This document shows, piece after piece, positions 1 to 14,437 of a DNA stretch of 64,000 nucleotides. Origin of the DNA: Phenylobacterium sp. (GTDB taxonomy: Bacteria > Pseudomonadota > Alphaproteobacteria > Caulobacterales > Caulobacteraceae); the NCBI RefSeq assembly GCF_030651185.1, contig NZ_JAUSCJ010000018.1, positions 62,001 to 126,000 of the forward strand. The letters are read 5' to 3'. Position 1 is the stretch's first letter, and each line of letters starts with the position of its first letter. The notes under the pieces are model-generated. The model searched no databases and had not been told where the DNA came from. It saw nothing but the letters and a program-made list of their open reading frames with translations. A program made the translations under genes and the position numbers.

Positions 1-129
1 AGAGGACGTGGTGGCGCACATCGGCGCGCCGCGAGAGCGGGATCAGGCGCTGCGCCATCGCCAGGAGATTGTGTCCGGATAAGCCATGACCGATGCGAAT
101 AGTCCGCGCGGGGTCATTGGGCAAGTCCG

Positions 130-1761
130 TCAGAGGTCGGGGACCGAGACCGCCACGTCGCCCTTGCGCCGCTTGAACGCTCCGCGCACCTCCGACGGCG
201 TGACGCCGCCGAAGGCGAACAGCAGGGCCGGGTAGAGCAGGCCGCCCAGCAGGCAGATCGCCAGGACGGCGATCTCCTTGGCCCCACCGATGCCGGCCAG
301 GGGCGCCTCGATCACATCGCGGAAGTGGGTGGCGAAGGCCAGGATGACGCCCAGCACCGCGCTGGCGGCCAGCACCCGGAGGATCTTGCCGGTGGCCCGG
401 GCCGAGGGGCGATAGATCTTCTCGCGCCACAGCAACATCGCCATCTGGGCCACGGTGCCCCAGGAGGCGATGGCCGTGGAGATGGCGATCCCGGGGAAGC
501 CGATGGTGTAGAACAGCGCCACGCCCAGCACGATATTGACGGCCACCGAGATCAGCGAGAACCGCATCGGGGTCTTGGTGTCGCCGCGGGCGAAGAAGGC
601 CGGCTGCAGGATCTTGATCAGGATGAAGGCCGGCAGCCCCCAGCCGTAGTGGAACAGCAGCGCGGCTGAGGAGGCCGCGTCGGCATAGGTGAACTCGCCC
701 CGGGCGAACAGGCCGTCGGTCAGATAGACCGGCATGGCCATCAGGGCGGCGGCGGCCGGCAGGCTGAGCGCCAGGGCGAAGACGATGGCCTGGTCCATCG
801 CCCCTTGCGTGTCCTCATGATCCTTCAGCTGGAAGGCGGTGGACAGCCGGGGCAGCAGGGCCACCCCGATGGCGACCCCCACCAGGCTCAGCGGCAGCTG
901 GTAGAACCGCTCGGCGACGTTGAGCCAGACCCGCATGCCCGCCACCTGGGAGGCCAGGATGGCGGAGATGAAGAGGTTGATCTGCACGGCGCTCGACGCG
1001 ATCACGCCGGGCACCGCGCGCTTGACCAGCGCCTTGATCTCCGGCGTGAACCGCAGGGCTTGCAGGCGCACCCGGGCGCCGGTTCGATGCGCGCCCCACC
1101 AGCAGATGGCGGCCTGGCCGACCCCGGCCACCAGCACCGCCACCGAAGCCGCGAAGGCCGCCTGGGTCGGGTCCTTCTGCGGCAGCACCGCCACCAGCAT
1201 CACCAGGTTGAGGATGGTGGGATAGAGCCCGTAGATCACGAACCGCCCCCGCGCCGTCAGGATGCCCGCGAACAGCGAGGCGATCGAGATGCACACCAGG
1301 TAGGGCATTGTGATCTGGGTCAGCAGCACCGCAAGTTTGAACTTGGCCGGGTCGCTCATATAGCCGGGACTGTAGGCCATCATCAGCCAGGGCATGGCCA
1401 GCTGGCACAGCACCGTCACCGCCACGGTGGCGGCGGCCAGGGTGGCCAGGCTGTCGGCGGCGAAGGCGTCGGCGGCTTCCTTGCCGTCGCTGGCCAGCCG
1501 CCGTGAATAGTCCGGCACGAAGGCCGCGGCGAAGGCGCCCTCGGCGAAGATGCGGCGGAACAGGTTGGGGAAGGCCAGCGCCGTGAAATAGGCGTCGGCG
1601 GCGATGTTGCTGCTGCCCCCCAGCCGCGCGGTGATCACCAGGTCCCGGGCCAGGCCCATGAACCGGCTGACCAGGGTCAGGGCCGAATAGATCATCGACG
1701 AGCGGATCATCCCGCCGGACTTGGCGGGGACGGGCGTCGAAGGCGGGGTGGGTTCGCTCAC
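130..1761 (-). CDS. murJ: Lipid II flippase MurJ (MviN)
   Basis: Integral inner-membrane protein of 543 residues that moves lipid-linked peptidoglycan precursor across the membrane for wall synthesis. After a short Pro-rich start, the segment around residues 18-45 (MIRSSMIYSALTLVSRFMGL, then ARD) matches the conserved MurJ amino end, and about fourteen hydrophobic segments follow, with the usual family length. The gene lies 39 bp after glnD on the same strand and is probably cotranscribed with it. The ATG at 1761 is taken as the start because the conserved block begins shortly after it. Assignment to the MOP-superfamily flippase rests on recognising the sequence; no biochemical role beyond the family role is inferred. 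Confidence 0.95.
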   Translation of the reverse strand: MSEPTPPSTPVPAKSGGMIRSSMIYSALTLVSRFMGLARDLVITARLGGSSNIAADAYFTALAFPNLFRRIFAEGAFAAAFVPDYSRRLASDGKEAADAFAADSLATLAAATVAVTVLCQLAMPWLMMAYSPGYMSDPAKFKLAVLLTQITMPYLVCISIASLFAGILTARGRFVIYGLYPTILNLVMLVAVLPQKDPTQAAFAASVAVLVAGVGQAAICWWGAHRTGARVRLQALRFTPEIKALVKRAVPGVIASSAVQINLFISAILASQVAGMRVWLNVAERFYQLPLSLVGVAIGVALLPRLSTAFQLKDHEDTQGAMDQAIVFALALSLPAAAALMAMPVYLTDGLFARGEFTYADAASSAALLFHYGWGLPAFILIKILQPAFFARGDTKTPMRFSLISVAVNIVLGVALFYTIGFPGIAISTAIASWGTVAQMAMLLWREKIYRPSARATGKILRVLAASAVLGVILAFATHFRDVIEAPLAGIGGAKEIAVLAICLLGGLLYPALLFAFGGVTPSEVRGAFKRRKGDVAVSVPDL

Positions 1762-1800
1762 GCCCGCTCTGTGCGCAGGGCCAGGCGCGCCGTCAAGCGA

Positions 1801-4629
1801 TCAGCGCGCCACGCTGGCGCGGGCCCGTTGCAGGTTGGACCGCGACTTCGACGAGGCCGAAGCCTCGGCCTCGTCCAGGGCCAGCATCAGGTCCGCCTTC
1901 AGGCTTGTCATGGCCTTGGGGTCGGTGAGCTTCTTGCCCTTGGCGTCCACCACATAGAAGGCGTCGACGGCGCGCTCGCCATAGCCGTCAATATGGGCCG
2001 AGAGGATGGAAAGACCGGCTTCCGAGATGGATTGGGCCAGGGCCTCCAACAGGCCCGGACGGTCGCGGCCCGAGGCCTCTACCACCGTCGAGACCTCCGA
2101 GGCGTCGTTGTCCAGCATCACCGTGGGAATGATGGAGAAGGCCGCGGCGCGACCGAGATCGCTCAACCGCTTGGCTTCGGTCTTCAGGGGCTCGCCGCGG
2201 GCGGCGGCCTCCAGGGCGTCGGCCAGACGTGTCAGGGCCTTGGGATTGTCCGAGCCATAGGCCGCCCCGGTGACGTCCTGCACATAGAAGACGTCGAGCG
2301 CCTGGCCCTGGCGCGAGGTGAACACCCGGGCGCCCATGACATTGGCCCCGGCGGCGGTCACGGCCTGGGCCAGGTCCACGAACAGGCGGGGGCGGTCGGG
2401 GGCGGCGACCACAACCTCCGAGGCGTTGAGGCCGGGACGAATGTGCCCCTCGGCGGCGGCGCCGCTCTTTTCCGCGCGGCGGGCCAGGGCGGCGTGTCCG
2501 TGGACCTCGCTCTCGGCGAAGGAGGTGAAGTAGGCGTCCTCCATGGCCTGGGCCCAGGCGGTGGCCGCGGGGTCGACGGCCACCAGCCGCATGCGGGCGT
2601 CATAGGCGGCGTTCTCGTGGTAACGGCGCACGGCGGCCGCCGCGTCCGAGCCCCGGCCACCGCGGAACACCGCCTCGGTGGCGGCATAGAGCTCGCGCAG
2701 CAGCTGGCCCTTCCAGCCATTCCAGACGCCAGGCCCCACGGCGCGGATGTCGGCGACCGTGAGCACCAGCAGCAGGCGCAGGCGTTCGGGCGTCTCCACG
2801 ATGCGGGCGAAGTCCACCACCGTGCGCGGGTCCGACACGTCGCGCTTCTGGGCGTAGTCGCTCATCACCAGGTGATGCTCCACCAGCCAAGCCACCAATT
2901 CGATACGCTTGCGATCCTGGCCCAGGCGTTCGCAGGCCTGGCGCGCGGCCCGGGCGCCAGCCTTTTCCTGGCCGCCGGCTCCGCCCTTGCCGGTGTCATG
3001 CAGCAGCATGGCCAGGAACAGGGCCTCTGGATCGTCGATCAGCGGCATGATCGCCGTCGACAGCGGATGGTCTTCGGCGAAGCGGCCGGCCTTGATCTCG
3101 GCGATCACGCCCACCGCCCGCAGGGTGTGCTCATCCACCGTGTACGAGTGGTACATGTTGAACTGCATCTGGGCGACGACCCGGCCGAACTCCGGCAGGA
3201 AGCGACCCAGAACCCCGGCCTCGTTCATCAGGGTCAGCGTCCGCTGCGGGTCGCGGCCACGGGCCAGGATGTCCAGGAACACCTTGGCGGCGCGCGGATC
3301 GCGCCGGGTCTTCGACGTGATCAGGGTCAGGGAACGGGTCGCCGCGGTGAAGGCGTCGGGGTGCAGGTCCAGATCGCGGCGGTCGGCGGCACGGAACAGC
3401 CGCAGCAGGTTGATCGGATCGGCCTGGAAGATTTCCGGCGTGTCGATGTTGAGCCGCCCGCCCTCTTCGTGGAAGCCGGCCTCGAGCATGGTCTTGCGCG
3501 GCTTGCCCCGGCCCGGCAGCAGGCGGGAGATGCCCTTGGGCTGCTGCTTGACCCGCTCGGACTCCAGCTTGGCGGCGAAGACACGGGTCAGCGCGCCAAC
3601 CTCCTTGGCGATCAGGAAGTAGCGCCGCATGAACCGCTCGACGGCCGGCGCGTCACCGCGGTCGCCATAACCCATGCGCCGGGCGATCTCCGGCTGCAGA
3701 TCGAAGGTCAGGCGCTCTTCCGGGCGGCCGGTGGCGAAATGCAGGTGGCAGCGCACCGCCCACAGGAAGTCGAAGGCGCGCAGGAAGGCCGCCACCTCCT
3801 GCCGCTCGAACATCTCCAGATGCACGATGCCGTCGGTCCGCGCCTGGGCCGAGGGGTTCAGGTACTGGGCGATCCAGAACAGGGTGTTGAGGTCGCGCAG
3901 GGCGCCCTTGCCCTCCTTGACGTTGGGCTCCACCAGGTAGCGGCTGGCGCCGGCCCGGGCGTGGCGCTCGTCGCGCTCCTTCAGCTTGGCGGCGACGAAC
4001 TGGGCGCCCGAGCCCTTCACCACCTCGGCGGCGAACCGCCGCGTCAGCTCGTCGGCCAGCTTCTCGTCCCCCGTCAGCCGCCTGGCCTCCAGGATCGAGG
4101 TGCGGATGGTGAAGTCTTCCTTGGAGAGCCGGATGCACTCCTCGATCGTGCGCGAGGCGTGGCCGACCTTGAAGCCCAGGTCCCACAGGGCATAGAGCAT
4201 GAACTCGATGACGCTCTCGGCGTGGGCGGTCTGCTTGTAGGGCCGCAGGAACAGCAGATCGAGATCGGAGAAGGGCGCGAGCGTGCCGCGCCCATAGCCG
4301 CCGACCGCCATCAGGGCCAGGCGCTCGCCCTCGGTGGGGTTGCGCGCGCGGAACACGTGGACGGTGGTGAAATCATAGAGCGCGGTGACGACTTCGTCGG
4401 TCACCCCAGACAGGAGCCGCGCGGTCTCGATGCCGCCGGCGCCGTTCTCCAGCCGCTCCTTGGCGATCATCCGGCCACGGAACAGGGCCTGTTTGAGGAT
4501 ATCCAGGGCCCGGCGGCGCTGCTCGGCCTCGTCGCCCGCCGCATCCAGGGCCGCGGCCGAAAGCTGGGCGCGCAGCCGCAGGCCGTCGACGACATATTCC
4601 AGGCGCGTGGGGCGCAGACGTGGCGGCAT
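1801..4629 (-). CDS. glnD: Bifunctional PII uridylyltransferase/uridylyl-removing enzyme
   Basis: Nitrogen-sensor enzyme of 942 residues that uridylylates and deuridylylates the PII proteins in response to glutamine. The nucleotidyltransferase signature GGYGRG is at about residues 110-115, with the metal-binding pair D122 and D124. The HD phosphohydrolase motif LLHDTGKG is near residue 543. Two ACT glutamine-sensing domains follow at roughly residues 730-800 and 845-920 (RDRPGLLEALAQS in the second). Domain order and length are complete. It is followed closely by murJ, and the pairing with murJ and mutS nearby matches gene order known in Caulobacter. Confidence 0.96.
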   Translation of the reverse strand: MPPRLRPTRLEYVVDGLRLRAQLSAAALDAAGDEAEQRRRALDILKQALFRGRMIAKERLENGAGGIETARLLSGVTDEVVTALYDFTTVHVFRARNPTEGERLALMAVGGYGRGTLAPFSDLDLLFLRPYKQTAHAESVIEFMLYALWDLGFKVGHASRTIEECIRLSKEDFTIRTSILEARRLTGDEKLADELTRRFAAEVVKGSGAQFVAAKLKERDERHARAGASRYLVEPNVKEGKGALRDLNTLFWIAQYLNPSAQARTDGIVHLEMFERQEVAAFLRAFDFLWAVRCHLHFATGRPEERLTFDLQPEIARRMGYGDRGDAPAVERFMRRYFLIAKEVGALTRVFAAKLESERVKQQPKGISRLLPGRGKPRKTMLEAGFHEEGGRLNIDTPEIFQADPINLLRLFRAADRRDLDLHPDAFTAATRSLTLITSKTRRDPRAAKVFLDILARGRDPQRTLTLMNEAGVLGRFLPEFGRVVAQMQFNMYHSYTVDEHTLRAVGVIAEIKAGRFAEDHPLSTAIMPLIDDPEALFLAMLLHDTGKGGAGGQEKAGARAARQACERLGQDRKRIELVAWLVEHHLVMSDYAQKRDVSDPRTVVDFARIVETPERLRLLLVLTVADIRAVGPGVWNGWKGQLLRELYAATEAVFRGGRGSDAAAAVRRYHENAAYDARMRLVAVDPAATAWAQAMEDAYFTSFAESEVHGHAALARRAEKSGAAAEGHIRPGLNASEVVVAAPDRPRLFVDLAQAVTAAGANVMGARVFTSRQGQALDVFYVQDVTGAAYGSDNPKALTRLADALEAAARGEPLKTEAKRLSDLGRAAAFSIIPTVMLDNDASEVSTVVEASGRDRPGLLEALAQSISEAGLSILSAHIDGYGERAVDAFYVVDAKGKKLTDPKAMTSLKADLMLALDEAEASASSKSRSNLQRARASVAR

Positions 4630-4711
4630 GGGAAACCTAAGGAAAACCGGTCCCCGCCATATAGGGCCGCGCCGTCGTGGGCGCGAAGCCCGCAGGTTGG
4701 CGCGGGCAAAG

Positions 4712-4742
4712 AAAAAGGCCGGCGCCTGGGGCGCCGGCCTTT
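4712..4742 (-). terminator. Rho-independent terminator of the small secreted-protein gene
   Basis: Inverted repeat with 11-bp GC-rich arms (AGGCCGGCGCC at 4716-4726 and its complement at 4730-4740) around a 3-nt loop. Read on the minus strand the stem is followed by a run of five T, then CTTT. It lies 27 bp downstream of the stop of the gene at 4769-5014 and upstream of glnD, so it should end that transcript and insulate glnD. Confidence 0.85.
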
Positions 4743-4768
4743 CGTCGAGGGGTCGAACGTCTCGCGTC

Positions 4769-5014
4769 TTAGAGCGCGGCGAGCTTTTGCTGGGTGACCT
4801 GCACGGTGGCCTTCACGCAACGGCCGTAGGCGCCGAGGATCATGGTCTCGCCGGCGACGTCCTTGGCGCAGACGGCGCGCGCGGCGTCCAGGATGTCGGC
4901 GTTGATCTGGTCGGCGGACTTGCCCACCAGCGAGACGCGGACTTCGGTGGCGCTGGCCGAGGAAGCGGCGAAGGCGGCGATGGCGGCGATAAGGGCGATG
5001 CGGATCATGTTCAA
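4769..5014 (-). CDS. Small secreted UrcA-like protein
   Basis: An 81-residue protein with a clear Sec signal peptide (residues 1-22, cleavage probably after ASA in SSASA). The mature part has the pattern of the alphaproteobacterial UrcA family: a short beta-like start (VRVSLVG), then a helix with ILDAARAVCAK, and a second cysteine in YGRCVKATVQ. The two cysteines (in AVCAK and GRCVK) could form a periplasmic disulfide. Function is unknown for the family. It has its own terminator and a GGAG ribosome site seven to eight bases before the ATG, so it is probably a separate transcription unit. The family label is a pattern match, not a search result. Confidence 0.7.
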   Translation of the reverse strand: MNMIRIALIAAIAAFAASSASATEVRVSLVGKSADQINADILDAARAVCAKDVAGETMILGAYGRCVKATVQVTQQKLAAL

Positions 5015-5162
5015 ATCTCCAGCGGCGCGGGAAAATGGGGAGGAGAGGTCCGCGCTCGTCGGAGCTGTTTTTGTACGCCCGAGCTTAAAATATTGTGCAG
5101 CGCGATGGTTTATATTTTGCAGTGCACCATTCTCGTCTGCCGCAGGCCGCCGCAGGTCCAGA

Positions 5163-7853
<2,691 letters not shown>

Positions 7854-7958
7854 GCTTGGGGCGGAGGTTAACGGCGCCCGCACGCCACGTCATCCCCGCC
7901 GCCTCTTGAACAAAGCCCTGCGGCGCCCAAGCTGTGGTTAAGTCCGGGAGGTTTGCCC

Positions 7959-8480
7959 ATGCACGTCATCTTTCCCGCCGGTCCGCAGGATGCCCACGCC
8001 CTGGCCGAGGTCCATGTGACCTCCTGGCGCGAGACCTATCGCGGCCTGCTGCCCGACCATTTCCTCGATCGCATGAGCGTGCCGGTGAACACCCGGCGCT
8101 TTTCCAAGTCGCTGATCGACCCGGGCGAGCACGAGATCACGCTGGCCGCCGCCGACCGCTCCGGCATCGTCGGCTATGCCGCCGGGGGCCCGTCGCGCAC
8201 CCGGCTGCCGGGCGAGGCGGAGGTGACCACCCTCTACGTCCTGCGCCCGCACCAGGGCTATGACCTGGGCCGGCGCCTGCTGACCGCGGCGGCGCGGGTG
8301 TTCGCCGACCAGGGCGCCAAGTCGCTGATGATCTCGGTCCTGCGCGACAACCTCCCGGCGCGCGGCTTCTACGAGCACCTGGGCGGCGAGGCCGAGGCGC
8401 CCCGCAAGGAGCCCGGCCCCGGCGGCCTGATGTACGAAGTCAGCTACCGGTGGGCCGATATCCGGACGCTCATCGCCTGA
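7959..8480 (+). CDS. GNAT family N-acetyltransferase
   Basis: A 173-residue protein with the GNAT acetyl-CoA fold. The motif A region is around VTTLYVLRPHQGYDLGRRLL (residues about 90-110), where the QGYDLG stretch corresponds to the pantetheine/pyrophosphate loop. The amino end (EVHVTSWRETYRGLLP) resembles the common Rim-type small acetyltransferases. The start is the ATG at 7959: GGGAGGT at 7946-7952 leaves six bases of spacing, whereas the TTG at 7953 would touch the ribosome site. The substrate cannot be told from sequence. It is convergent with the large hydrolase gene downstream. Confidence 0.85.
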   Translation: MHVIFPAGPQDAHALAEVHVTSWRETYRGLLPDHFLDRMSVPVNTRRFSKSLIDPGEHEITLAAADRSGIVGYAAGGPSRTRLPGEAEVTTLYVLRPHQGYDLGRRLLTAAARVFADQGAKSLMISVLRDNLPARGFYEHLGGEAEAPRKEPGPGGLMYEVSYRWADIRTLIA

Positions 8481-8496
8481 TCCGGCCCGAGCGGCG

Positions 8497-10398
8497 TCAG
8501 TAGCGAGTGACAACACCCAGTGACTTCGGTGAGGGCGTCGCAGCCGCGCCCTTGGAGCGCTTCAGCACCCAATCAATCAGGGTGTTGGCCACCGCCGAAT
8601 TGCCCGGATCGCCCGGCCGGCCCTTGTCCGGCGTCGAGTCGTCCACCGAGACGAAGTCGGTGTGGAAATAGAGCTTGGCGTTGATCGCAGGGTCGAAGGG
8701 GGTCGCCGCCTTGGCGGCCTCGGTCTGATAGGTCCCCGTCTTGTTGACCTCGGTATAGTCGGTCACCCCCGGGAAGGGATTGTTGGCCGCCGCCGCCGGG
8801 CTCTGGCGGGCGACATAGACCGGGATGGCGGCGATGGCGGACTTGTCGATGTCCAGCTTCACCCCGTCGCGATCGAGCTTGAGGGTCTTGTAGCGGCCTA
8901 CGAAGCCCGCATCGAAATCCCAACGCTCTGAGGGATACCAGTTGGAGGCGATCATGTCGGAGGCGTCGATCGTGCGCGCGCCGCCCTGGGCGAAGGTCAC
9001 TGCGACCGGCTTGATGTTGGAGCGGGCCGGGGCATAGGCCTGGCTGTCCATCCAGAGCCTGGCCTTGCCCGCGTCCAGGGGCGCCTGGCCATTTCCGCCG
9101 CCCTCGACCCAGCCATAGACCTTGGCGGGATCGATCTGGGCCGGAGCCGGCACGCACTTGGCGGCCGCAATGCCCGGGCGCGGTGGGCCCATCATCGGCG
9201 GAGCCGGGGTCTTGTCACACTGGTCCTCGGTCCCAGGCAGCGGCTTGAAGTCCAGATAGCCCAGGCCCTCGCCCAGGAACTGCAGCACCGGCATCTGCAC
9301 CCCACCGCCGGCGACGGGATCGGTGTCGAAGCTGGCGCCGGCGCGAGCCAGCCAGGTCAGGCGGATGGCCCGCAGGAAGGCGTCGCCCGGATTGGCGGTC
9401 ATGGCCGCAGTGCGCAGGGGGAAGATCGACTCCTGCTTCGGATCGACGAAGGCGTAGTAGATACCCGTCACCGACTGGCTGGCGGCGGCCTCAGGGCCGG
9501 CGATGGCGCCCAGCATGCCCGAGGCGTCGGTATAGACCCGGTCCTTGCCGGCGCGCAGGGCCGCGACCTTGGCGAAATAGGCGATGAGCTGAGCCTCGGT
9601 GGGGGCGGCCTCGGTTCCGGCCGAAGGACCGCCGTCCAGGAAGATCAGGCCCGACAGCTTGTCGACCCCGCGCTTGCCGTCGGCCTGCAGGCGGGCGGCG
9701 TAGTTGGCGACGAAGCCGCCGCCCTGGCTGTGGCCCGCCAGGAAGATGTTGCGGTTCCCGGTCTTCTGCTTGATCAGGCCGATCATGGCGTCGACGTCCC
9801 CGGCATAGGCCTGGAAGTCCCAGTCGGCCATGAAGGCGACGTCGGTCTGGCTGAGCGGCTTCCACGCCGGGGGCGGCGAACCCGAGGGGGGAACGTCCAC
9901 CTTCAGCGGCGCGCCGGGGAGGTCCGACGACTGCAGGGCCGCCGCGCCCAGATAGTAGTCGAGCGCCACCTTCGGGTCCTTCTTGGCCCGCGCGGCGGTC
10001 AGGCCGGTGGTGTCGGCGAGGTTGGCGCCCCGACGCTGCAGAACCCAGACCTCGATCCGGCAGGGCGCCCCGTCGCAGGTCTGGCCCTGCGCCTTATGGA
10101 CCAGTTGGCTGGCCAGGTAGAGCCAGTGGGCGGGAGTCGACGAGAAGCCCGGAAGGCCGACGATCACCGCATTGGCGGGCCGGGGGCTCTCCCCATCAGC
10201 GGCGGCGCGCAGGCGCAGGAAGCTGGCGGTGTTCAGGACCTTGGGCGTGCCCGCCGCCGGATAGCCCGGGATCTGGATATATTCGCCCACCACGTCGGGA
10301 TAGCCGGGGACCAGGCTCTTGGCGTTGTCGGCCGCGGCGGCCGGCAGGGCCAGGGCGGCCATAGCGGTCGCGCCCAGGATCAGGGTCTTCAGGCTCAT
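8497..10398 (-). CDS. Secreted alpha/beta hydrolase, function unknown
   Basis: A 633-residue exported protein. Residues 1-22 form a signal peptide ending ALPAAAA. The nucleophile-elbow motif GHSQGGG lies near residue 222 and matches the GxSxG of serine hydrolases; an Asp-containing strand (FLDGGPS) follows. The protein is long for a lipase or esterase, with a large carboxy-terminal region (residues about 370-633) that I do not recognise. A strong GGGAGG site precedes the ATG. It stands alone between two convergent or unrelated genes. A lipase or esterase acting in the periplasm or outside the cell is likely, but the substrate is unknown. Confidence 0.7.
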   Translation of the reverse strand: MSLKTLILGATAMAALALPAAAADNAKSLVPGYPDVVGEYIQIPGYPAAGTPKVLNTASFLRLRAAADGESPRPANAVIVGLPGFSSTPAHWLYLASQLVHKAQGQTCDGAPCRIEVWVLQRRGANLADTTGLTAARAKKDPKVALDYYLGAAALQSSDLPGAPLKVDVPPSGSPPPAWKPLSQTDVAFMADWDFQAYAGDVDAMIGLIKQKTGNRNIFLAGHSQGGGFVANYAARLQADGKRGVDKLSGLIFLDGGPSAGTEAAPTEAQLIAYFAKVAALRAGKDRVYTDASGMLGAIAGPEAAASQSVTGIYYAFVDPKQESIFPLRTAAMTANPGDAFLRAIRLTWLARAGASFDTDPVAGGGVQMPVLQFLGEGLGYLDFKPLPGTEDQCDKTPAPPMMGPPRPGIAAAKCVPAPAQIDPAKVYGWVEGGGNGQAPLDAGKARLWMDSQAYAPARSNIKPVAVTFAQGGARTIDASDMIASNWYPSERWDFDAGFVGRYKTLKLDRDGVKLDIDKSAIAAIPVYVARQSPAAAANNPFPGVTDYTEVNKTGTYQTEAAKAATPFDPAINAKLYFHTDFVSVDDSTPDKGRPGDPGNSAVANTLIDWVLKRSKGAAATPSPKSLGVVTRY

Positions 10399-10504
10399 GG
10401 TATCCTCCCGTCGTCCGCGCCGGTGCGCGGTTGGCTATGAGCTTAGCCTTTTGACGGGTGATTGTGTCCGGGATTTTTCAACGCTTCGGTATGACGACGC
10501 AAGC

Positions 10505-11656
10505 CTAGACCCCAGTCACGTCTTCCCAGAAGCGTTTGGCCTTGCCGATGAAGCTGGCGGACTTGGGGTGCTGCTGCTCGCCGCAGAGATCCGACAGTTC
10601 GCGCATCAGCTCCTTTTGACGGGCGCTGAGGCGGGTGGGGGTCTCGACGAACAGTTCGACGATCAGGTCGCCGCGCTCGCGGGAGCGCAGGGAGGGCATG
10701 CCGCGGCCCTTGAGGCGCACGGTGCGGCCGGTTTGGGAGCCTTCCGGCACCTTGACCTCGATCTTGCAATTCCCATCGCAGTTCTCGCCGCCCATCAGGC
10801 AGGGCGCCTCGATGTCGCCGCCCAGCGCCGCCACCGTCATCGGCACCGGCACGGTGCAGAGCAGGTCCAGGCCGTCGCGGTCGAACAGCTCGTGCGGCTT
10901 CACCGACAGGAAGATGTAGAGGTCGCCGCGCGGGCCGCCCCGGGCGCCGGCGTCGCCTTCGCCGGCCAGCCGGATACGGGCGCCATCGTCGACGCCCGCC
11001 GGAATACGGACCTGCAGGGTGCGTTCCTTGCGCAGCTGGCCGTGACCGCGGCATTCGACGCAGGGGTCGAGGATCAGTTGGCCCGAGCCGCCGCAGCGGG
11101 GGCAAGCGCGTTCGACGGAGAAGAAGCCCTGGCTGGCGCGGACCCGGCCGGCCCCGCCGCAGGTCCCGCAGACCGTGGGGCTGGTGCCGGGCTTGGCGCC
11201 CGAGCCGTCGCAGGCCTCGCACTGGATGGAGGCGGGGACCACGATCTCCACCTCCGAGCCGGCATAGGCCTGCTCCAGGCTGATTTCGAGGTCGTAGCGC
11301 AGGTCCTGGCCGCGGGCCGGGCCGCCGCGCTGGCGTCGGCCGCCGAACATGTCGCCGAAGACGTCGCCGAACACCTCGTTGAAGATGTCGTTCACGTCGT
11401 GGAACTGGCCGGCGCCGGGTCCGCCGCCACCACCGCCATTGACCCCGGCATGGCCGAACTGGTCGTAGCGCGCGCGCTTCTGGGGATCCGACAGGATCGA
11501 ATAGGCTTCGTTGATTTCCTTGAAGCGGCCCTCAGCCTCCTCGCAACCGCCGTTGCGGTCGGGGTGGTGCTCCATGGCCAGCTTGCGGAAGGACGATTTC
11601 AGCGCGGCTTCGTCGCAGCCCCGCGTCACGCCCAGGATCTCGTAATAGTCCCGCAT
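10505..11656 (-). CDS. dnaJ: Molecular chaperone DnaJ
   Basis: Hsp40 cochaperone of 383 residues that delivers unfolded clients to DnaK and stimulates its ATPase. The J domain carries HPD at residues 31-33. A Gly-rich linker precedes four CxxCxGxG zinc motifs between about residues 143 and 208 ([32 protein letters not shown]), then the client-binding carboxy-terminal domains. The ATG at 11656 ([10 protein letters not shown]) is preferred over an adjacent TTG. It lies 169 bp downstream of dnaK on the same strand, with a hairpin between them, so it is probably in the same heat-shock operon. Confidence 0.97.
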   Translation of the reverse strand: MRDYYEILGVTRGCDEAALKSSFRKLAMEHHPDRNGGCEEAEGRFKEINEAYSILSDPQKRARYDQFGHAGVNGGGGGGPGAGQFHDVNDIFNEVFGDVFGDMFGGRRQRGGPARGQDLRYDLEISLEQAYAGSEVEIVVPASIQCEACDGSGAKPGTSPTVCGTCGGAGRVRASQGFFSVERACPRCGGSGQLILDPCVECRGHGQLRKERTLQVRIPAGVDDGARIRLAGEGDAGARGGPRGDLYIFLSVKPHELFDRDGLDLLCTVPVPMTVAALGGDIEAPCLMGGENCDGNCKIEVKVPEGSQTGRTVRLKGRGMPSLRSRERGDLIVELFVETPTRLSARQKELMRELSDLCGEQQHPKSASFIGKAKRFWEDVTGV

Positions 11657-11746
11657 CAAATCATCAGGCGTTCAAATTGATCTTAAACTGAGGTGGGAAC
11701 ACCCTGCCCCGGCTGCAAGGCTTGCGCCAGTCGCGCCGGGCAGAGA

Positions 11747-11777
11747 GGGGGTTCGCCCGCAGATGTGCGAAACCCCC
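11747..11777 (-). repeat. Hairpin between dnaK and dnaJ
   Basis: Inverted repeat GGGGGTTCGC (11747-11756) and GCGAAACCCCC (11767-11777), with one unpaired base and a 10-nt loop. No T-run follows on either strand, so it is not a classical terminator. It could reduce read-through or stabilise the dnaK message relative to dnaJ. The role is inferred. Confidence 0.5.
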
Positions 11778-11825
11778 ACGGCGATCCCTCGCAAAGGCTG
11801 CGAGAAACCGCCATGGGGCGCGACG

Positions 11826-13733
<1,908 letters not shown>

Positions 13734-13915
13734 GTTCGAGTCTCTTGCTCGCTCCACTAGTGGCGGACGGTGCTTAAGGGGCCTCGTTGCCAAGCGCCCG
13801 ACTTCTTTTGTCACCGTCCCCGGTTCGATCAGGGTCTCGGGCGGTTAACCTGTGAGGAAACCGCCGTCGAGTCGCGATATGGGATGGCTGCGCGCGCCCG
13901 CAAGGGCGAATGCCC

Positions 13916-14437
13916 TTAAAGTGTGCGGGGTCTTGTGGCGCCTGCCGTCAGCCAAGTCCCTAAAATCTCTGCATAAGCTTCACCGTCATAGGGCGCGGAA
14001 CCGCCGCGCGCGGTCAGGAATGCGTGCTGCACGACCATGGCCTGCTGCTCGATATTGAACCTTGAGAAATCGCAGGTTTTTGAAAGATCGTAGGCGTAGG
14101 CCCTCGGCCCGTCCCCGGCGCGCAGCTTGGCGGCCACCAGATTGACCCCGCTTTGGGCCTGCCAAACGTGGGTCAGCTCGTGGATGAAGACGCTCTGGAG
14201 GTCGAGTGGGGCCAGGCTGAAATCGCGCCAGGCCTGCGCCGCGGGCCAGACGATCAGCCGTCCGCCGGGCACGAAGGCGCGGGGCCACAGGGGAATGGCG
14301 AAAATCCAGACTCTGGCCGCATCCAGGGTTTCGCCGAACATCTCGCGAGCGAGGGTTCGCTCGCCGGCGGTCAAGGTCCGGAAAGCGCCAGGCGCCATGG
14401 GTGCGCGATCATCCATCAGCGCTATATGGCGGGTCAT
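13916..14437 (-). CDS. HExxH metallopeptidase-like protein (vgr-related type)
   Basis: A protein of about 173 residues with a zinc-protease motif HELTH at residues 86-90 in IHELTHVWQAQSG, no signal peptide and no transmembrane segment. Small proteins of this type in Caulobacterales are often labelled vgr related protein; that name is from memory. A third zinc ligand is not obvious, so catalytic activity is unproven. The chosen ATG (14437) shares the palindrome CATG with the divergent alkB start; a slightly later ATG (MDDRAP) would remove the overlap. Function is unknown. Confidence 0.65.
   Translation of the reverse strand: MTRHIALMDDRAPMAPGAFRTLTAGERTLAREMFGETLDAARVWIFAIPLWPRAFVPGGRLIVWPAAQAWRDFSLAPLDLQSVFIHELTHVWQAQSGVNLVAAKLRAGDGPRAYAYDLSKTCDFSRFNIEQQAMVVQHAFLTARGGSAPYDGEAYAEILGTWLTAGATRPRTL

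Noticed and set aside
2..82. Plus-strand frame ending in TAA that could be the 3' end of a gene
   Set aside because: Only 26 codons are visible, the minus strand is also open there, and no family is recognisable from so short a piece.
1771..4797. Very long plus-strand open frame (about 1000 codons) opposite glnD
   Set aside because: It is low-complexity Gly/Arg/His-rich antisense to a clear GlnD gene and reflects high GC, not coding. Similar long frames opposite mutS, ftsK, the hybrid kinase, the symporter and the PQQ gene were dropped for the same reason.
13734..13915. Possible heat-shock (sigma-32) promoter upstream of dnaK
   Set aside because: CTTGGCA and CCCCTTA are present on the minus strand, but only about six bases separate them, far short of the required spacing.
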